Assembly (NCBI GenBank): GCA_019420585.1
Contig: JAHZGX010000034.1
Location: 1 to 64,000, forward strand
Reading direction: 5' to 3'
Source of the DNA: Prevotellaceae bacterium
GTDB taxonomy: Bacteria > Bacteroidota > Bacteroidia > Bacteroidales > Bacteroidaceae
Length of the DNA: 64,000 bases
Every line of letters begins with the position of its first letter. The first letter of the stretch is position 1. Of this stretch, positions 35,758-45,105 are shown in pieces. The position numbers were made by a program, and so were the translations under genes. Under the pieces are notes generated by a model. The model was not told the origin of the DNA. It did not search any database and saw only the letters and a list, made by a program, of their open reading frames with translations.

Positions 35758-36945
35758 ATGCGAATTCTTTGGTTTTCAGTAACTCCATCTTTGTTTAATC
35801 CTCACAGCAACGGACATAATGGTGGTGGATGGATTGCTTCATTGGAACGAATCACACAAAAAGTACCTGATATGAAATTAGGAGTTGCTTTTAACTTTTC
35901 CGATTCTACATTCCGCTATGAAAAAGAAGGAACAATATACTATCCTATTGCTAAAGGGAATCTTGAAACCTATAAGCGTGTTATCGCAGATTTTAAGCCA
36001 GACTTGATACAAATTTTTGGAAGTGAGAACGAATTTGGTGTGATTTGTGGCGAAACGGATATACCTGTTGTAATTCACATACAAGGATGTTTACCTCCGT
36101 ACCACAATGCTCTATTCCCTGTAGGAATGAGTTCCATTGATTTCCTTACACAAAAAGGGTTGAATTGGCACTATCGTTATATTGGTTTACGCTCAGAATC
36201 CGCTTTCAGGAAAAATGCAGAAAGGGAAATTGATACAATCCAACATTGTCGCTACTTTATGGGACGTACGGATTGGGATAAAGGACTTATCGATTTATTT
36301 CATCCAGGTGCTACTTATTTTCATTGCGAAGAGGCCTTACGTGATTCTTTTTTACAAGGGAAAGAACGTTGGTCTTGGCAGACAGGGCAGAAAAAAATCT
36401 TTGTCAGTGTTATCTCACGTCCTTGGTATAAGGGCTGTGATTTGATTTTGAAGACGGCTCAATTGCTTTGCAGGTTTACTGATTGGGATTTTGAATGGCA
36501 AGTTTACGGCATTCCTGAGATGCGTTTCTTTGAGCATAAATATGGCATCAAAGCAGAACAGGTGCATGTAAAGATAATGGGTACAGCATCGTCCGAAGAT
36601 TTGGTCAAAGCCATTTGCAAGGCATCGTGCTATGTGCATACCAGCTACATTGACAATTCGCCAAATAGTCTTTGCGAGGCACAGATATTAGGAGCGCCAG
36701 TGTTGGCAACTCATGTAGGAGGTATCTCTTCTTTGATAAAAGATGGAGAAAGCGGAATCTTATTTCCAGCAAATGACCCTTATACCTTGGCTTCTTTGCT
36801 AAAAAGGATAGTACAGGAAAAGGGATTGGCTGAAGCATTAGGAAATGAAGCAAGAAAACAGGCTTTACAACGCCATAATCCAGAGCATATCAAACAAACA
36901 TTAGTACAAATTTATCGCCGGATTATCAATGAAAGCAATCGTTAA
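35758..36945 (+). CDS. glycosyltransferase family 4
   Basis: 395 residues, GT-B fold. The N-terminal half carries NGGGWIASLERI; the C-terminal half has ISRPWYKGCDLILKTAQLL and the acceptor/donor-site region YIDNSPNSLCEAQILGAPVLAT with the conserved ExxxxG-type Glu. It should add a sugar to the lipid-linked capsule repeat at the cytoplasmic face. The sugar is unknown. Its end overlaps the next gene by 17 bp. Confidence 0.88.
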   Translation: MRILWFSVTPSLFNPHSNGHNGGGWIASLERITQKVPDMKLGVAFNFSDSTFRYEKEGTIYYPIAKGNLETYKRVIADFKPDLIQIFGSENEFGVICGETDIPVVIHIQGCLPPYHNALFPVGMSSIDFLTQKGLNWHYRYIGLRSESAFRKNAEREIDTIQHCRYFMGRTDWDKGLIDLFHPGATYFHCEEALRDSFLQGKERWSWQTGQKKIFVSVISRPWYKGCDLILKTAQLLCRFTDWDFEWQVYGIPEMRFFEHKYGIKAEQVHVKIMGTASSEDLVKAICKASCYVHTSYIDNSPNSLCEAQILGAPVLATHVGGISSLIKDGESGILFPANDPYTLASLLKRIVQEKGLAEALGNEARKQALQRHNPEHIKQTLVQIYRRIINESNR

Positions 36946-37558
36946 CACTATTTTCTTACTTGGCTGTTGGATAGGCAGATTGTTGGCAGTGATAGGTACA
37001 AAAGGTGATTTCTTATGGTATGTGTTTCGCCGTGCAATAGTAACAGGGCGGCAAAAAGGACATTTTAGATCATTTGGCTTAGGAAGTAAGTTAGCTCCCC
37101 AGTTATCTTTGCTGAATCCTCAATATATCACTGTAGGACGAAATGTTTCTATTATGTCGCATTGCGTGTTGGAATGCAGTCCTGCTTCAGGGCTGCATCC
37201 TGAAATAATTTTAGGTAACAATATATCCATAGGCGAGTATTCTCATATAACTTGCGCCCGTCGGATAGAGATTGGTGACGGTTTGTTGACAGGCCGTTTT
37301 GTGTTAATCACAGACAATGGGCATGGAGATAATCGTGCGGAAGAACTTGACACCAATCCTTTACTTAGAAAAATCAGCTCGTCGGGGCCTGTAATAATTG
37401 GAAGAAATGTTTGGATTGGCGACAAAGCAACAGTATTGCCCAATGTTACGATAGGCGATGGGGCTGTTATTGCAGCCAATGCTGTAGTCACCAAAAGCAT
37501 TCCTCCATACTGTATAGCTGCAGGATGCCCAGCTAAAGTTGTAAAGACAATTAAATAA
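36929..37558 (+). CDS. hexapeptide-repeat (left-handed beta helix) acyltransferase
   Basis: 209 residues. A hydrophobic N-terminus (about 1-25) precedes hexapeptide repeats (ITVGRNVSI, IILGNNISIGEYSHI, IEIGDGLL) and the C-terminal group VIIGRNVWIGDKATVLPNVTIGDGAVIAANAVVTK. The pattern matches CysE/LacA/WcaF-like acetyltransferases using acetyl-CoA. It probably O-acetylates a capsule sugar in the cytoplasm. Confidence 0.88.
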   Translation: MKAIVNTIFLLGCWIGRLLAVIGTKGDFLWYVFRRAIVTGRQKGHFRSFGLGSKLAPQLSLLNPQYITVGRNVSIMSHCVLECSPASGLHPEIILGNNISIGEYSHITCARRIEIGDGLLTGRFVLITDNGHGDNRAEELDTNPLLRKISSSGPVIIGRNVWIGDKATVLPNVTIGDGAVIAANAVVTKSIPPYCIAAGCPAKVVKTIK

Positions 37559-37580
37559 CGAATAATCAAATATAATTTTT

Positions 37581-38723
37581 ATGAAAGTAATACCGGTATA
37601 TCTTCCGCAATTCCATACTATTCCAGAGAATGATAAATGGTGGGGAAAGGGGTTCACGGAATGGGTGAATGTAAAAGGAGCAAAACCTCTGTTTGAAGGT
37701 CACAACCAGCCACGTGTACCCCTGAATGATAATTATTATGATTTGAACGATGTGGAAACGCTGAAGTGGCAGTGCAAATTAGCCAAAGATTATGGCATTT
37801 ATGGCTTTTGTATGTATCACTATTGGTTTAGTGGGAAAGTGTTGCTTCATAAGCCAATGGAATTATTATTGTCGCATCCTGAAATCGATATTAAATATTG
37901 TATCAGTTGGGCAAATGGAGAATGGCGAGATACATGGAAACACAAAGATCAGAAGCAGACGAAAATCTTAATTTTTGATGATTATGATAATGAAGCTTTA
38001 TGGGTAGATCATTTTAATTATATGCTTCCCTTTTTTAAAGACCCACGTTATATGAGGGAAGATGGGAAACCTCTTTTGGTAATTTATTCACCACACTTAA
38101 TTCCAAAACTAAACAAGATGTTGGATTTGTGGAATGATATGGCTAAAAAGGAGGGGCTAAATGGTTTAATATATATATATCAAAGTGCTTCTGCGAGTTT
38201 TGATAGTTCGTGGGATAGGTCACGTTTCACCTATGGTGTAGAAATGAACCCTGGATATGCCAAAGGTATAGATTCTGTAAATCGTAATAAAATAAAACAT
38301 TTTGCGATAAGAAAAATAGGATGGATAAAAAGAAAACTAAATATTAAGCGCAGCCTTTATATCAGTAAAACTAATAATAATATTTATCATGACGACTATG
38401 ATGCTATTTGGCAGAAAATATTAACGCTCCGTCCTCAAAAAGGACAGCGGATGCTTCCATGTGCTTTTACCGATTGGGATAATTCCCCACGGTTCGGAAT
38501 TAATGGTAGCATGTATGATGATGTAACTACGGATAAATTCCGCCATTATTTTGCATTACTTGTTGAAAATGCTAAAAAATATTATCATAGTGACAAAATA
38601 TTTGTTTTCGCTTGGAACGAATGGGCGGAAGGTGGATATTTAGAGCCAGATAATTTATATGGTTATGGATTCCTCGAGGCTATAAAAAAAGTTCTTGATG
38701 AAGAAAATGCTAATACAATTTGA
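37581..38723 (+). CDS. WbsX-like glycosyltransferase (GH99-like fold)
   Basis: 380 residues. The opening VIPVYLPQFHTIPENDKWWGKGFTEW and the motifs YGFCMYHYWFSGK, SWANGEWRDTW and FVFAWNEWAEGGYLEPD are the hallmarks of the WbsX family of capsule and O-antigen loci. Its fold resembles GH99, and its precise reaction is not settled; it is usually listed as a glycosyltransferase. No membrane segment is evident. The gene is AT-rich, like its neighbours. Confidence 0.88.
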   Translation: MKVIPVYLPQFHTIPENDKWWGKGFTEWVNVKGAKPLFEGHNQPRVPLNDNYYDLNDVETLKWQCKLAKDYGIYGFCMYHYWFSGKVLLHKPMELLLSHPEIDIKYCISWANGEWRDTWKHKDQKQTKILIFDDYDNEALWVDHFNYMLPFFKDPRYMREDGKPLLVIYSPHLIPKLNKMLDLWNDMAKKEGLNGLIYIYQSASASFDSSWDRSRFTYGVEMNPGYAKGIDSVNRNKIKHFAIRKIGWIKRKLNIKRSLYISKTNNNIYHDDYDAIWQKILTLRPQKGQRMLPCAFTDWDNSPRFGINGSMYDDVTTDKFRHYFALLVENAKKYYHSDKIFVFAWNEWAEGGYLEPDNLYGYGFLEAIKKVLDEENANTI

Positions 38724-38758
38724 TAAAATTGCTAATTCAACTAACTCTCTCCTGATAT

Positions 38759-39775
38759 ATGAATGTTGGTATTGTAGCGGCGAAGCGAATTATAAAAATA
38801 AGACTTAACGATTTTTTTTGCAAGTCTCGATACTATAGCATTACCTTTGCTGCATGGGATTTATTATGGTGGATTTGTTTCTATACACATATGCCCATAT
38901 CGTGGAAGTTATCGACCTTTGCCATAAAGCGCAAGACTAAGTGGCTTGACTGCTATATGGAGCGAAATTATGGCAATATAATTGCAACTCATTCACAGAT
39001 TGTTGTTTTGCATAATAAAAATGAACATAATGAACCTCGTATTTGGGTATTTTGGGGACAGGGTGAGGCAGATATGCCCAATCTTATTAGAGCTTGTTAC
39101 AAGCAGTTGACTTTGTTCAATAACAATGTCACTTTAGTTACGAAGGCAAATCTACAGAAGTTTCTTTATATACCAAAGGATGTGTATCGTAAAGTTGAAC
39201 AAGAGAATATTACTTGGGCTCATTTCAGCGACATCGTTCGCACTTCGTTACTTGCACGCTATGGCGGATTATGGCTTGATGCAACAGTATGGGTGACAAG
39301 ACCTTTCCCATTTGAGAAGTTTGCGAAGTTGCCGTTCTTTTCTGCAAATGGTAAAGTGGAAGTAAGTGGCAGGAGTGTTCGGTTCTGGAGTTCATTTCAA
39401 TGGAATTGGAGTACTTGGTGCATGTATGCAGCGATGCCAAACACTATTTTATTTGGATTTGTAAGTCAAATGATGCAGGCGATAGCCATTCGGGAAAAAT
39501 ATTGGCCTGACTATGTTTTGCAAGATTATCTCATTTACTATGCATGCCGCAAATTTCCGAATGTAGGTGAAGCAATGGCTGAGTGCAACAAGTTTGAGTT
39601 CCGTTCCCGTAACCGTCTAGCAGAGTTAATGAATAGTCCTTACTGTGAGGATGAATATAAAAAACTTACTGCTACAGACTATATATTCAAACTGAGCTTT
39701 CGATCGAACTGTGCAAGTAAAACAAATGGTGGTAGGGCTACTTTTTATGGAAAACTTATCTGTAATTTAGATTAA
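38759..39775 (+). CDS. capsular polysaccharide synthesis glycosyltransferase (GT32-like)
   Basis: 338 residues. The central region has WVFWGQGEADMPNLIRACYKQ, ITWAHFSDIVRTSLLARYGGLWLDATVWV and WPDYVLQDYLIYYAC, matching the Caps_synth/GT32-like family with a DxD-like GLWLDA metal site. It likely transfers a hexose to the repeat unit. A T8 run at 38812-38819 lies near its start. The first ATG is used; residues 1-50 include a hydrophobic stretch. Confidence 0.82.
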   Translation: MNVGIVAAKRIIKIRLNDFFCKSRYYSITFAAWDLLWWICFYTHMPISWKLSTFAIKRKTKWLDCYMERNYGNIIATHSQIVVLHNKNEHNEPRIWVFWGQGEADMPNLIRACYKQLTLFNNNVTLVTKANLQKFLYIPKDVYRKVEQENITWAHFSDIVRTSLLARYGGLWLDATVWVTRPFPFEKFAKLPFFSANGKVEVSGRSVRFWSSFQWNWSTWCMYAAMPNTILFGFVSQMMQAIAIREKYWPDYVLQDYLIYYACRKFPNVGEAMAECNKFEFRSRNRLAELMNSPYCEDEYKKLTATDYIFKLSFRSNCASKTNGGRATFYGKLICNLD

Positions 39776-39780
39776 ATATT

Positions 39781-40944
39781 ATGCTTGATAGATTTAAGAT
39801 TTTCCAGTGGATAACCATTGCCTATATGGTTGTATTAAGTATTTACATTCCAGGAGTACTTGACCCTATATATGGAATAGATAAATTGGCTGTATATATA
39901 TTATCAATTGGGGCATTCTTTCTTATTGATTTTAGAGTGTCAATAGTATTCCTATTAGGTTTGCAATGTTTAATAATACAGTTTTTTGTTGCAAAGTTTC
40001 ATCCCGAATCGTTTAGGTTATCGACACTCTTATATTCGTTTCTATTAATGATGTCGTTTATCAGTGTGTATACATTTGTGTATAATCATAATGTTTTAAC
40101 ATTGAAGCAATTTATCAAATTAGTGAGAATAATGATAGTAACATTTTTTATTATATGTATTATCCAACAAATTCTTTTACTTGCAGGTTTCAGACACATA
40201 CCATGGTTGAATCTAAGATTTCTTGACCGTGGTGTAGGGTGTTCTTCACTTTCGTATGAACCGAGTGCTTTTGCTCGTTTTATGTTTGTATATTATTTTG
40301 CATATATTAAGTGCAGTGGCTATTTGGAGAATAAAAAGTTAACAATTAAGGACTTATTTAGTGAATCTCATCGTAAAATCACCCTTATGTTTTTATGGAT
40401 GATGACTACTATGGGGAGTGGAACGGCATTTGTCTGCTTGTCTTTTCTATTGCTTGTTTTTGTAACAAAATACAATTGGTATTATGTTGTACCTATTGTA
40501 TTGGTTGTGGTATTTGTTATATTACCTATGCTTGATTTTGAACAATCAAATAGGGCAGCAAAGGTTATGTCTGCAATGACTACTCTTGACCAAAAGCAAG
40601 TGGAAATGGCAGATGGTTCCGGGGCAAGCAGAATAAGCCCATTTCTTAATTCATTATCCGTGGATTTGACAAAAAAAGAAACTTGGTTGGGATATGGAAC
40701 TGATTATGCTGTAAAGCACAATTTTTTTGTACTGCAAAAAGGTACATTGTTTGATGATTATGGACTTATTTGGTATATTTTCATTTTGTTTTTTTCATTG
40801 TTTTCTACTTATGGCTTTTCTTTTTTCACTATATTGCTAATGTTTTCAGGTCTTGCTGGAGGTGCTAATGGAAACATTAATTATTCATGGGGATTGATGT
40901 TTATAGTTTCGTGTGTCAGATATTTTGAACAAAACAGAAATTGA
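39781..40944 (+). CDS. wzy: Wzy-type O-antigen/capsule polymerase
   Basis: 387 residues with about ten hydrophobic helices and a large loop near FRHIPWLNLRFLDRGVGCSSLSYEPSAFARFM. Other parts are LWMMTTMGSGTAFVCLSFLLL and a C-terminal LAGGANGNINYSWGL. Polymerases share topology more than sequence; the wzx/wzy-type locus and absence of another candidate support the call. It should join repeat units at the periplasmic face. Confidence 0.8.
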   Translation: MLDRFKIFQWITIAYMVVLSIYIPGVLDPIYGIDKLAVYILSIGAFFLIDFRVSIVFLLGLQCLIIQFFVAKFHPESFRLSTLLYSFLLMMSFISVYTFVYNHNVLTLKQFIKLVRIMIVTFFIICIIQQILLLAGFRHIPWLNLRFLDRGVGCSSLSYEPSAFARFMFVYYFAYIKCSGYLENKKLTIKDLFSESHRKITLMFLWMMTTMGSGTAFVCLSFLLLVFVTKYNWYYVVPIVLVVVFVILPMLDFEQSNRAAKVMSAMTTLDQKQVEMADGSGASRISPFLNSLSVDLTKKETWLGYGTDYAVKHNFFVLQKGTLFDDYGLIWYIFILFFSLFSTYGFSFFTILLMFSGLAGGANGNINYSWGLMFIVSCVRYFEQNRN

Positions 40945-40945
40945 T

Positions 40946-41941
40946 ATGATTCATAATAATCGAGTTTTTCAAAGAGAGAGGGGGGTAGATATAGTTAAAG
41001 GACTATCTATACTTTGCATAACATTCTTGCATTATGAAGACGGTTTGCTAAATGAAAGGTGGAATGTATTTATCAGTTTGTTTATGGTTTCCATGTTCTA
41101 TTTTGTGGCAGGTTGGGTAAATGCATTAACTGGTAAAAATCTTACGACCAAAAAGTTAGCTGCAAAAAGATGGAGACAAATAGGACTCCCTTATGTTTAT
41201 TGGAGTCTCATCATTATATGTTTTGATTTTATCTTATTCGCTTTTCAATATTATGACCTTTATTTTATCAGTAGAGAGATGTATAAAACTCTTACATTGC
41301 GGGGTATTGGAACATTATGGTTCTTGCCCGCATTGTTTGGAGGGGAGTTGATTTGGAACTGGCTTAAAAATAAAACGTGGATTTATTTAGTTCTTGCCTT
41401 TTGTTTATCTTTGACTTATCTGCATTTTTATACGGAAGTTTTCGCAGGGAAAGAGAAAAATATTTATAAGATTATTGGTGCGCCTTTTTATTCTATTAGT
41501 AGTATCTTGAATGCATGGATTATTATAGGAATAGGTTATTATGCATATAATTTGATACAATATCTTAAGATTTTCAAACATTGGTTTTCGGTAATTGGTT
41601 TATTACTAACAATAGGTGCCTATTGGTGGATTCCGTATGTTTATGTTCCATATTTGCTTTCCACAATGGAATGCTTGGGCTTGATACTTATATTTTATTC
41701 GTGTCAACACTGGAAAATTTGGAATTATTTTGATTATTGGGGACGTAATTCTCTCTCTCTTATGGTAACGCATTACTCAATAACGTTGGTGATATGTAAG
41801 ATTATAGTTGAAAATATTTTAAAAATGCAATTTAATGGATGGGTAACTATATATGCATTTGTGGCATCTATGTTTTTTACATATTCTATCACGCTTATTC
41901 TTAATAAATACTTCCCTTATCTACTCGGGAAGAAAATGTAA
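40946..41941 (+). CDS. acyltransferase-3 family membrane acyltransferase
   Basis: 331 residues from the ATG at 40946, one base after the wzy stop; an in-frame ATG at 40913 would overlap wzy. The family signature RGVDIVKGLSILCITFLHY opens the protein, followed by about ten helices, with RNSLSLMVTHYSITLVI near the end. It likely acetylates or otherwise acylates capsule sugars. A G6 run (40980-40985) lies in its N-terminal codons, in frame. Confidence 0.85.
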   Translation: MIHNNRVFQRERGVDIVKGLSILCITFLHYEDGLLNERWNVFISLFMVSMFYFVAGWVNALTGKNLTTKKLAAKRWRQIGLPYVYWSLIIICFDFILFAFQYYDLYFISREMYKTLTLRGIGTLWFLPALFGGELIWNWLKNKTWIYLVLAFCLSLTYLHFYTEVFAGKEKNIYKIIGAPFYSISSILNAWIIIGIGYYAYNLIQYLKIFKHWFSVIGLLLTIGAYWWIPYVYVPYLLSTMECLGLILIFYSCQHWKIWNYFDYWGRNSLSLMVTHYSITLVICKIIVENILKMQFNGWVTIYAFVASMFFTYSITLILNKYFPYLLGKKM

Positions 41942-41959
41942 TCACAAATAAATAAAGAT

Positions 41960-42805
41960 ATGAACAATATAGGTTTTTCAATTGTTATAGCCAATTATAA
42001 TAGCGGACAATATCTTGAAGATGCGATATTGTCTGTAATAAGGCAAAACTATTCTAAAGTACAACTGATAGTCATAGATGGTGCTTCAACCGACAAATCT
42101 GTTGATATCATAAAACGTCACGAGAAGGATATAGACTATTGGATTTCCGAGAAAGACAACGGACAGAGTGATGCATTCAATAAAGGTTTTATGCAAGCTC
42201 GGTATGATTGGTTGTTTTGGCTCAATGCAGACGATTTCTTGCTGAAGGATTCTCTCAAAAAACTTGATAAAGGCATTAGGAAACTATTGGCAAATAAAGC
42301 ATCGAGGGGGGGGGATTTTTGGTTCACATTTGACAATGTTTTGGTAAAAGAGGATGGAACTACGAGTAGAACTTTGTATGGCCCGGCCTGGAATGATTTC
42401 TTCTGCTCGCGAGTTGGACCTCAAATTTATTCGGCTACAACTGTCTTTCATAGGACATTGTTTGAACGCTCTAAGAAGTTTGATACTTCATTGTATTGGT
42501 CGATGGATTTGGATTTGTGGTATCAATTTTTCAATTTAGGAGAGAAATATTCTATAGTCCATAAGTTTATATATGGGTTTAGAATCAACCCACAGTCGAA
42601 AACAATAAGTAATGGAGTTGATGCTAATACCGAGCGAAGTGAGGAAAGGCTCCGTCAATCTGCATACATGGTTAAAAAGAATAATATGAATATCCAATAT
42701 AAGTGGATAAAATGGCTGAAATTGTACAAGACATTTAATGTTTATCCAATTAATGTGTTCTATACATTGCTTTATAGGGGTAAACAGTGGCGCTGGTGGA
42801 TTTAG
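41960..42805 (+). CDS. glycosyltransferase family 2, contains an in-frame G9 run
   Basis: 281 residues, GT-A fold. SIVIANYNSGQYLEDAILSV, VIDGASTDKSVDII, SEKDNGQSDAFNKGF and WLNADDFL (DD metal site) define the family, with DLDLWYQFF downstream. At 42306-42314 nine G encode the Arg-Gly-Gly of ASRGGDFWFTFD; the present length keeps the frame, so the gene is ON. Gain or loss of one G would truncate the enzyme at about residue 120. Confidence 0.9.
   Translation: MNNIGFSIVIANYNSGQYLEDAILSVIRQNYSKVQLIVIDGASTDKSVDIIKRHEKDIDYWISEKDNGQSDAFNKGFMQARYDWLFWLNADDFLLKDSLKKLDKGIRKLLANKASRGGDFWFTFDNVLVKEDGTTSRTLYGPAWNDFFCSRVGPQIYSATTVFHRTLFERSKKFDTSLYWSMDLDLWYQFFNLGEKYSIVHKFIYGFRINPQSKTISNGVDANTERSEERLRQSAYMVKKNNMNIQYKWIKWLKLYKTFNVYPINVFYTLLYRGKQWRWWI
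42306..42314 (+). repeat. G9 homopolymer in the GT2 gene
   Basis: Nine consecutive G inside an AT-rich gene, in frame at the present length. Confidence 0.95.
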
Positions 42806-42820
42806 AAAATAGAGTGAGAA

Positions 42821-43789
42821 ATGGACTTGACTTTAGCAATATGCATGTACAATGCAGAAAAATATATAGAAGAGACACTGGGTTGCCTCATGGCACAAAC
42901 TGTGCAGGACTTTCATCTGCTCATTGTGAATGATTGCTCCACCGATGAATCGGTGGAACGTGTGGAGCGATTCTTCGAACGGCATCCCCGGCAATATGAA
43001 CTTGTTATGCTGCCGGTGAATGGCGGACTGTGTGCTGGACGACGCTATGTGGAGGAGCATGCCACTACTCGGTATATTCTATTTGTTGATGCCGATGATT
43101 GTCCGCTGCCGACTTTGGTGGAGAAGCTATATGGCAAAATATCGGCTGATGCCGATTTAATGGCAGTTGGGTGCCATCAGTCGTTTATTGACAGTAATGG
43201 AAAGCCATTGACAGGTGGTATTTTCCTCGGTGAAACTGACAAGGAGGGATTCTACTTAAAGGCTAAACGCGAGAAGTTGATTTTTATGCAGCCTACGGCA
43301 GTGTATGACCGCGAGGTGGCTCTTCGAGTGGGCGGACATAATGTGGATGGTTTTCCTGAAGGCAAACCACGGTATCAAGACTTATGCGAAGACTTGGATT
43401 TGTGGACACGCATGAGTGACTTGTATAAAGAAAAGAAAGCTATTGTCGTAGTACCAGAAATATTATGCAGATACAGGAAGCATGAACAGGCTCTTTCGGC
43501 CAACTCATTGGGAATGATACTTCGGATGCGACACATCAAAACCAATCTAAAGCGTCGGAGAAGGGGAGAAAGGGAACTTTCCTTTATAGAGTTTCGTGAA
43601 ACGATGAGCGAAGAGGAACTGAAGAAACTGGAAAAAGAGGCACAGGCAGCCAACAGCCTTCGTAATGCTTATTATTACCTGAAGAAAGGTAACGTGATTT
43701 TGTTTGTTAGGGATTTATGTATATCTATATATAACAATCCTGCATATATTGTAGATAAAGTAAAGCACAATCTGTTAAGAATGAAATAA
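42821..43789 (+). CDS. glycosyltransferase family 2
   Basis: 322 residues. LTLAICMYNAEKYIEETLGCL, IVNDCSTDESVERVE and YILFVDADDCPLP (DxDD metal site) identify a GT-A glycosyltransferase; DLWTRMSDL and CRYRKHEQALS follow. GC content is higher than in the genes before it, hinting at a different origin. The stop overlaps the start of the next gene by one base (TAATG). Confidence 0.9.
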   Translation: MDLTLAICMYNAEKYIEETLGCLMAQTVQDFHLLIVNDCSTDESVERVERFFERHPRQYELVMLPVNGGLCAGRRYVEEHATTRYILFVDADDCPLPTLVEKLYGKISADADLMAVGCHQSFIDSNGKPLTGGIFLGETDKEGFYLKAKREKLIFMQPTAVYDREVALRVGGHNVDGFPEGKPRYQDLCEDLDLWTRMSDLYKEKKAIVVVPEILCRYRKHEQALSANSLGMILRMRHIKTNLKRRRRGERELSFIEFRETMSEEELKKLEKEAQAANSLRNAYYYLKKGNVILFVRDLCISIYNNPAYIVDKVKHNLLRMK

Positions 43790-45105
43790 TGGGAACATCT
43801 GATTTCTTGAAAAGAATATTTGACTTTCTGAATAAGGAAGTGGAATATGCCGTATTGCGTAACTTTGAGGGGTTGCCATTTCACAATGACAGCCGCGATA
43901 TTGATATAGCTATTGAAAAAGCGGATTTTAGGAAGATACGCACACAGCTAATTGCACTAATTGAAAAATCCGGCTGGTATATTGTAACTTATCTGAACAG
44001 TGACCGGTTGGTAACGTGGGTATGCGGAATTGTACACGAAGATAACAGCGTCGATTTGGTGCAGCTTGATTTCTTTTACCACACTTCGGTCTTTGGCATC
44101 GTTCTGATAGAGAATAAGGAAATCCTGCGAAACAGACAGTTTAACGGCATGATTTACCATGCTGACAAGTCTTTTGAATTTTTGGATAAATATATGTACG
44201 ACCGTGCAGTAGGTGCGGGTTACCCGGATAAATACAAACAGACACGTCTTGCGGTAGAAAATAATCCTTTGGTAAAGAATAAGATTAAAGCAGTTTTCGG
44301 AATAGAGACATTGGCTACTTGTGACCGTACCGGTAAGACAGATTTGCTGAAAGCCGCCCTAAAATGGAACTTCAAACGCTTCGGTTTGTCCATACTGGGC
44401 AATTATATGCGATTTGAATATCATCATATTAAGAATTATCTCTGTTCCAACACAGGATTCAGCATCGGTTTCACTGGACCTGACGGTTCGGGTAAAACGA
44501 CTGTAATAGATTTGCTAATAGATAATTTAGGTGAGGTTTTCCGCAAAGCTCACATGTATTACCATTTCCGTCCTGCCTTGTTCGGCAATCTGGGTGAAGT
44601 GGCTCACTCTGCCGGACTAAAAAGAGATGTGGACCGCAATTACAGCGATCCGCACCGGGGAGGGAAAACAGGTGTGTTGAGTTCATTGGCAAGGTTATTC
44701 TATTATTCGATAGACTATATCATCGGTTATTGGGTAAAAGTGAAAAGTGCAACACGCATCACCCGAGTAGTAATATTCGACCGATATTATACCGATATTA
44801 TTTGTGATAGCCGCCGTTCGCGCATTTATCTGAATCCGAAGTTTCTTTATTGGTTCGGACGATTGTTTATTCCATCGCTTGATTATAATATCCTGCTGAC
44901 AGCAAGTACAGATATAATTTTGAATCGCAAGCGTGAATTGGATGAAACGGGAATCAAGGCCATCAATGACCGCATAGATTACTTGGCGGATAAGAAAGGT
45001 TATAAGAAGGTGTTGAATGAAAGCACTCCGGAAGAAGCGGTAAAACTGATATTGTCTTACATCTTTGAGAATCAACATAAGAAGAATTTAAAACGATTGA
45101 AATGA
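43789..45105 (+). CDS. fusion of nucleotidyltransferase-like and thymidylate-kinase-like P-loop domains
   Basis: 438 residues. The N-terminal part (about 1-150) reads like a nucleotidyltransferase-fold protein (YAVLRNFEGLP, then RDIDIAI at 36-42 and VQLDFFY). The C-terminal part (about 220-430) has a P-loop GPDGSGKT at 230-237 and an FDRYYTDI motif, as in dTMP-kinase-like proteins. The combination occurs in some polysaccharide loci; its substrate is not known. It may phosphorylate a sugar or lipid intermediate, but this is inference. It lacks membrane segments and is coupled to both neighbours (1-bp and 4-bp overlaps). Confidence 0.7.
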   Translation: MGTSDFLKRIFDFLNKEVEYAVLRNFEGLPFHNDSRDIDIAIEKADFRKIRTQLIALIEKSGWYIVTYLNSDRLVTWVCGIVHEDNSVDLVQLDFFYHTSVFGIVLIENKEILRNRQFNGMIYHADKSFEFLDKYMYDRAVGAGYPDKYKQTRLAVENNPLVKNKIKAVFGIETLATCDRTGKTDLLKAALKWNFKRFGLSILGNYMRFEYHHIKNYLCSNTGFSIGFTGPDGSGKTTVIDLLIDNLGEVFRKAHMYYHFRPALFGNLGEVAHSAGLKRDVDRNYSDPHRGGKTGVLSSLARLFYYSIDYIIGYWVKVKSATRITRVVIFDRYYTDIICDSRRSRIYLNPKFLYWFGRLFIPSLDYNILLTASTDIILNRKRELDETGIKAINDRIDYLADKKGYKKVLNESTPEEAVKLILSYIFENQHKKNLKRLK

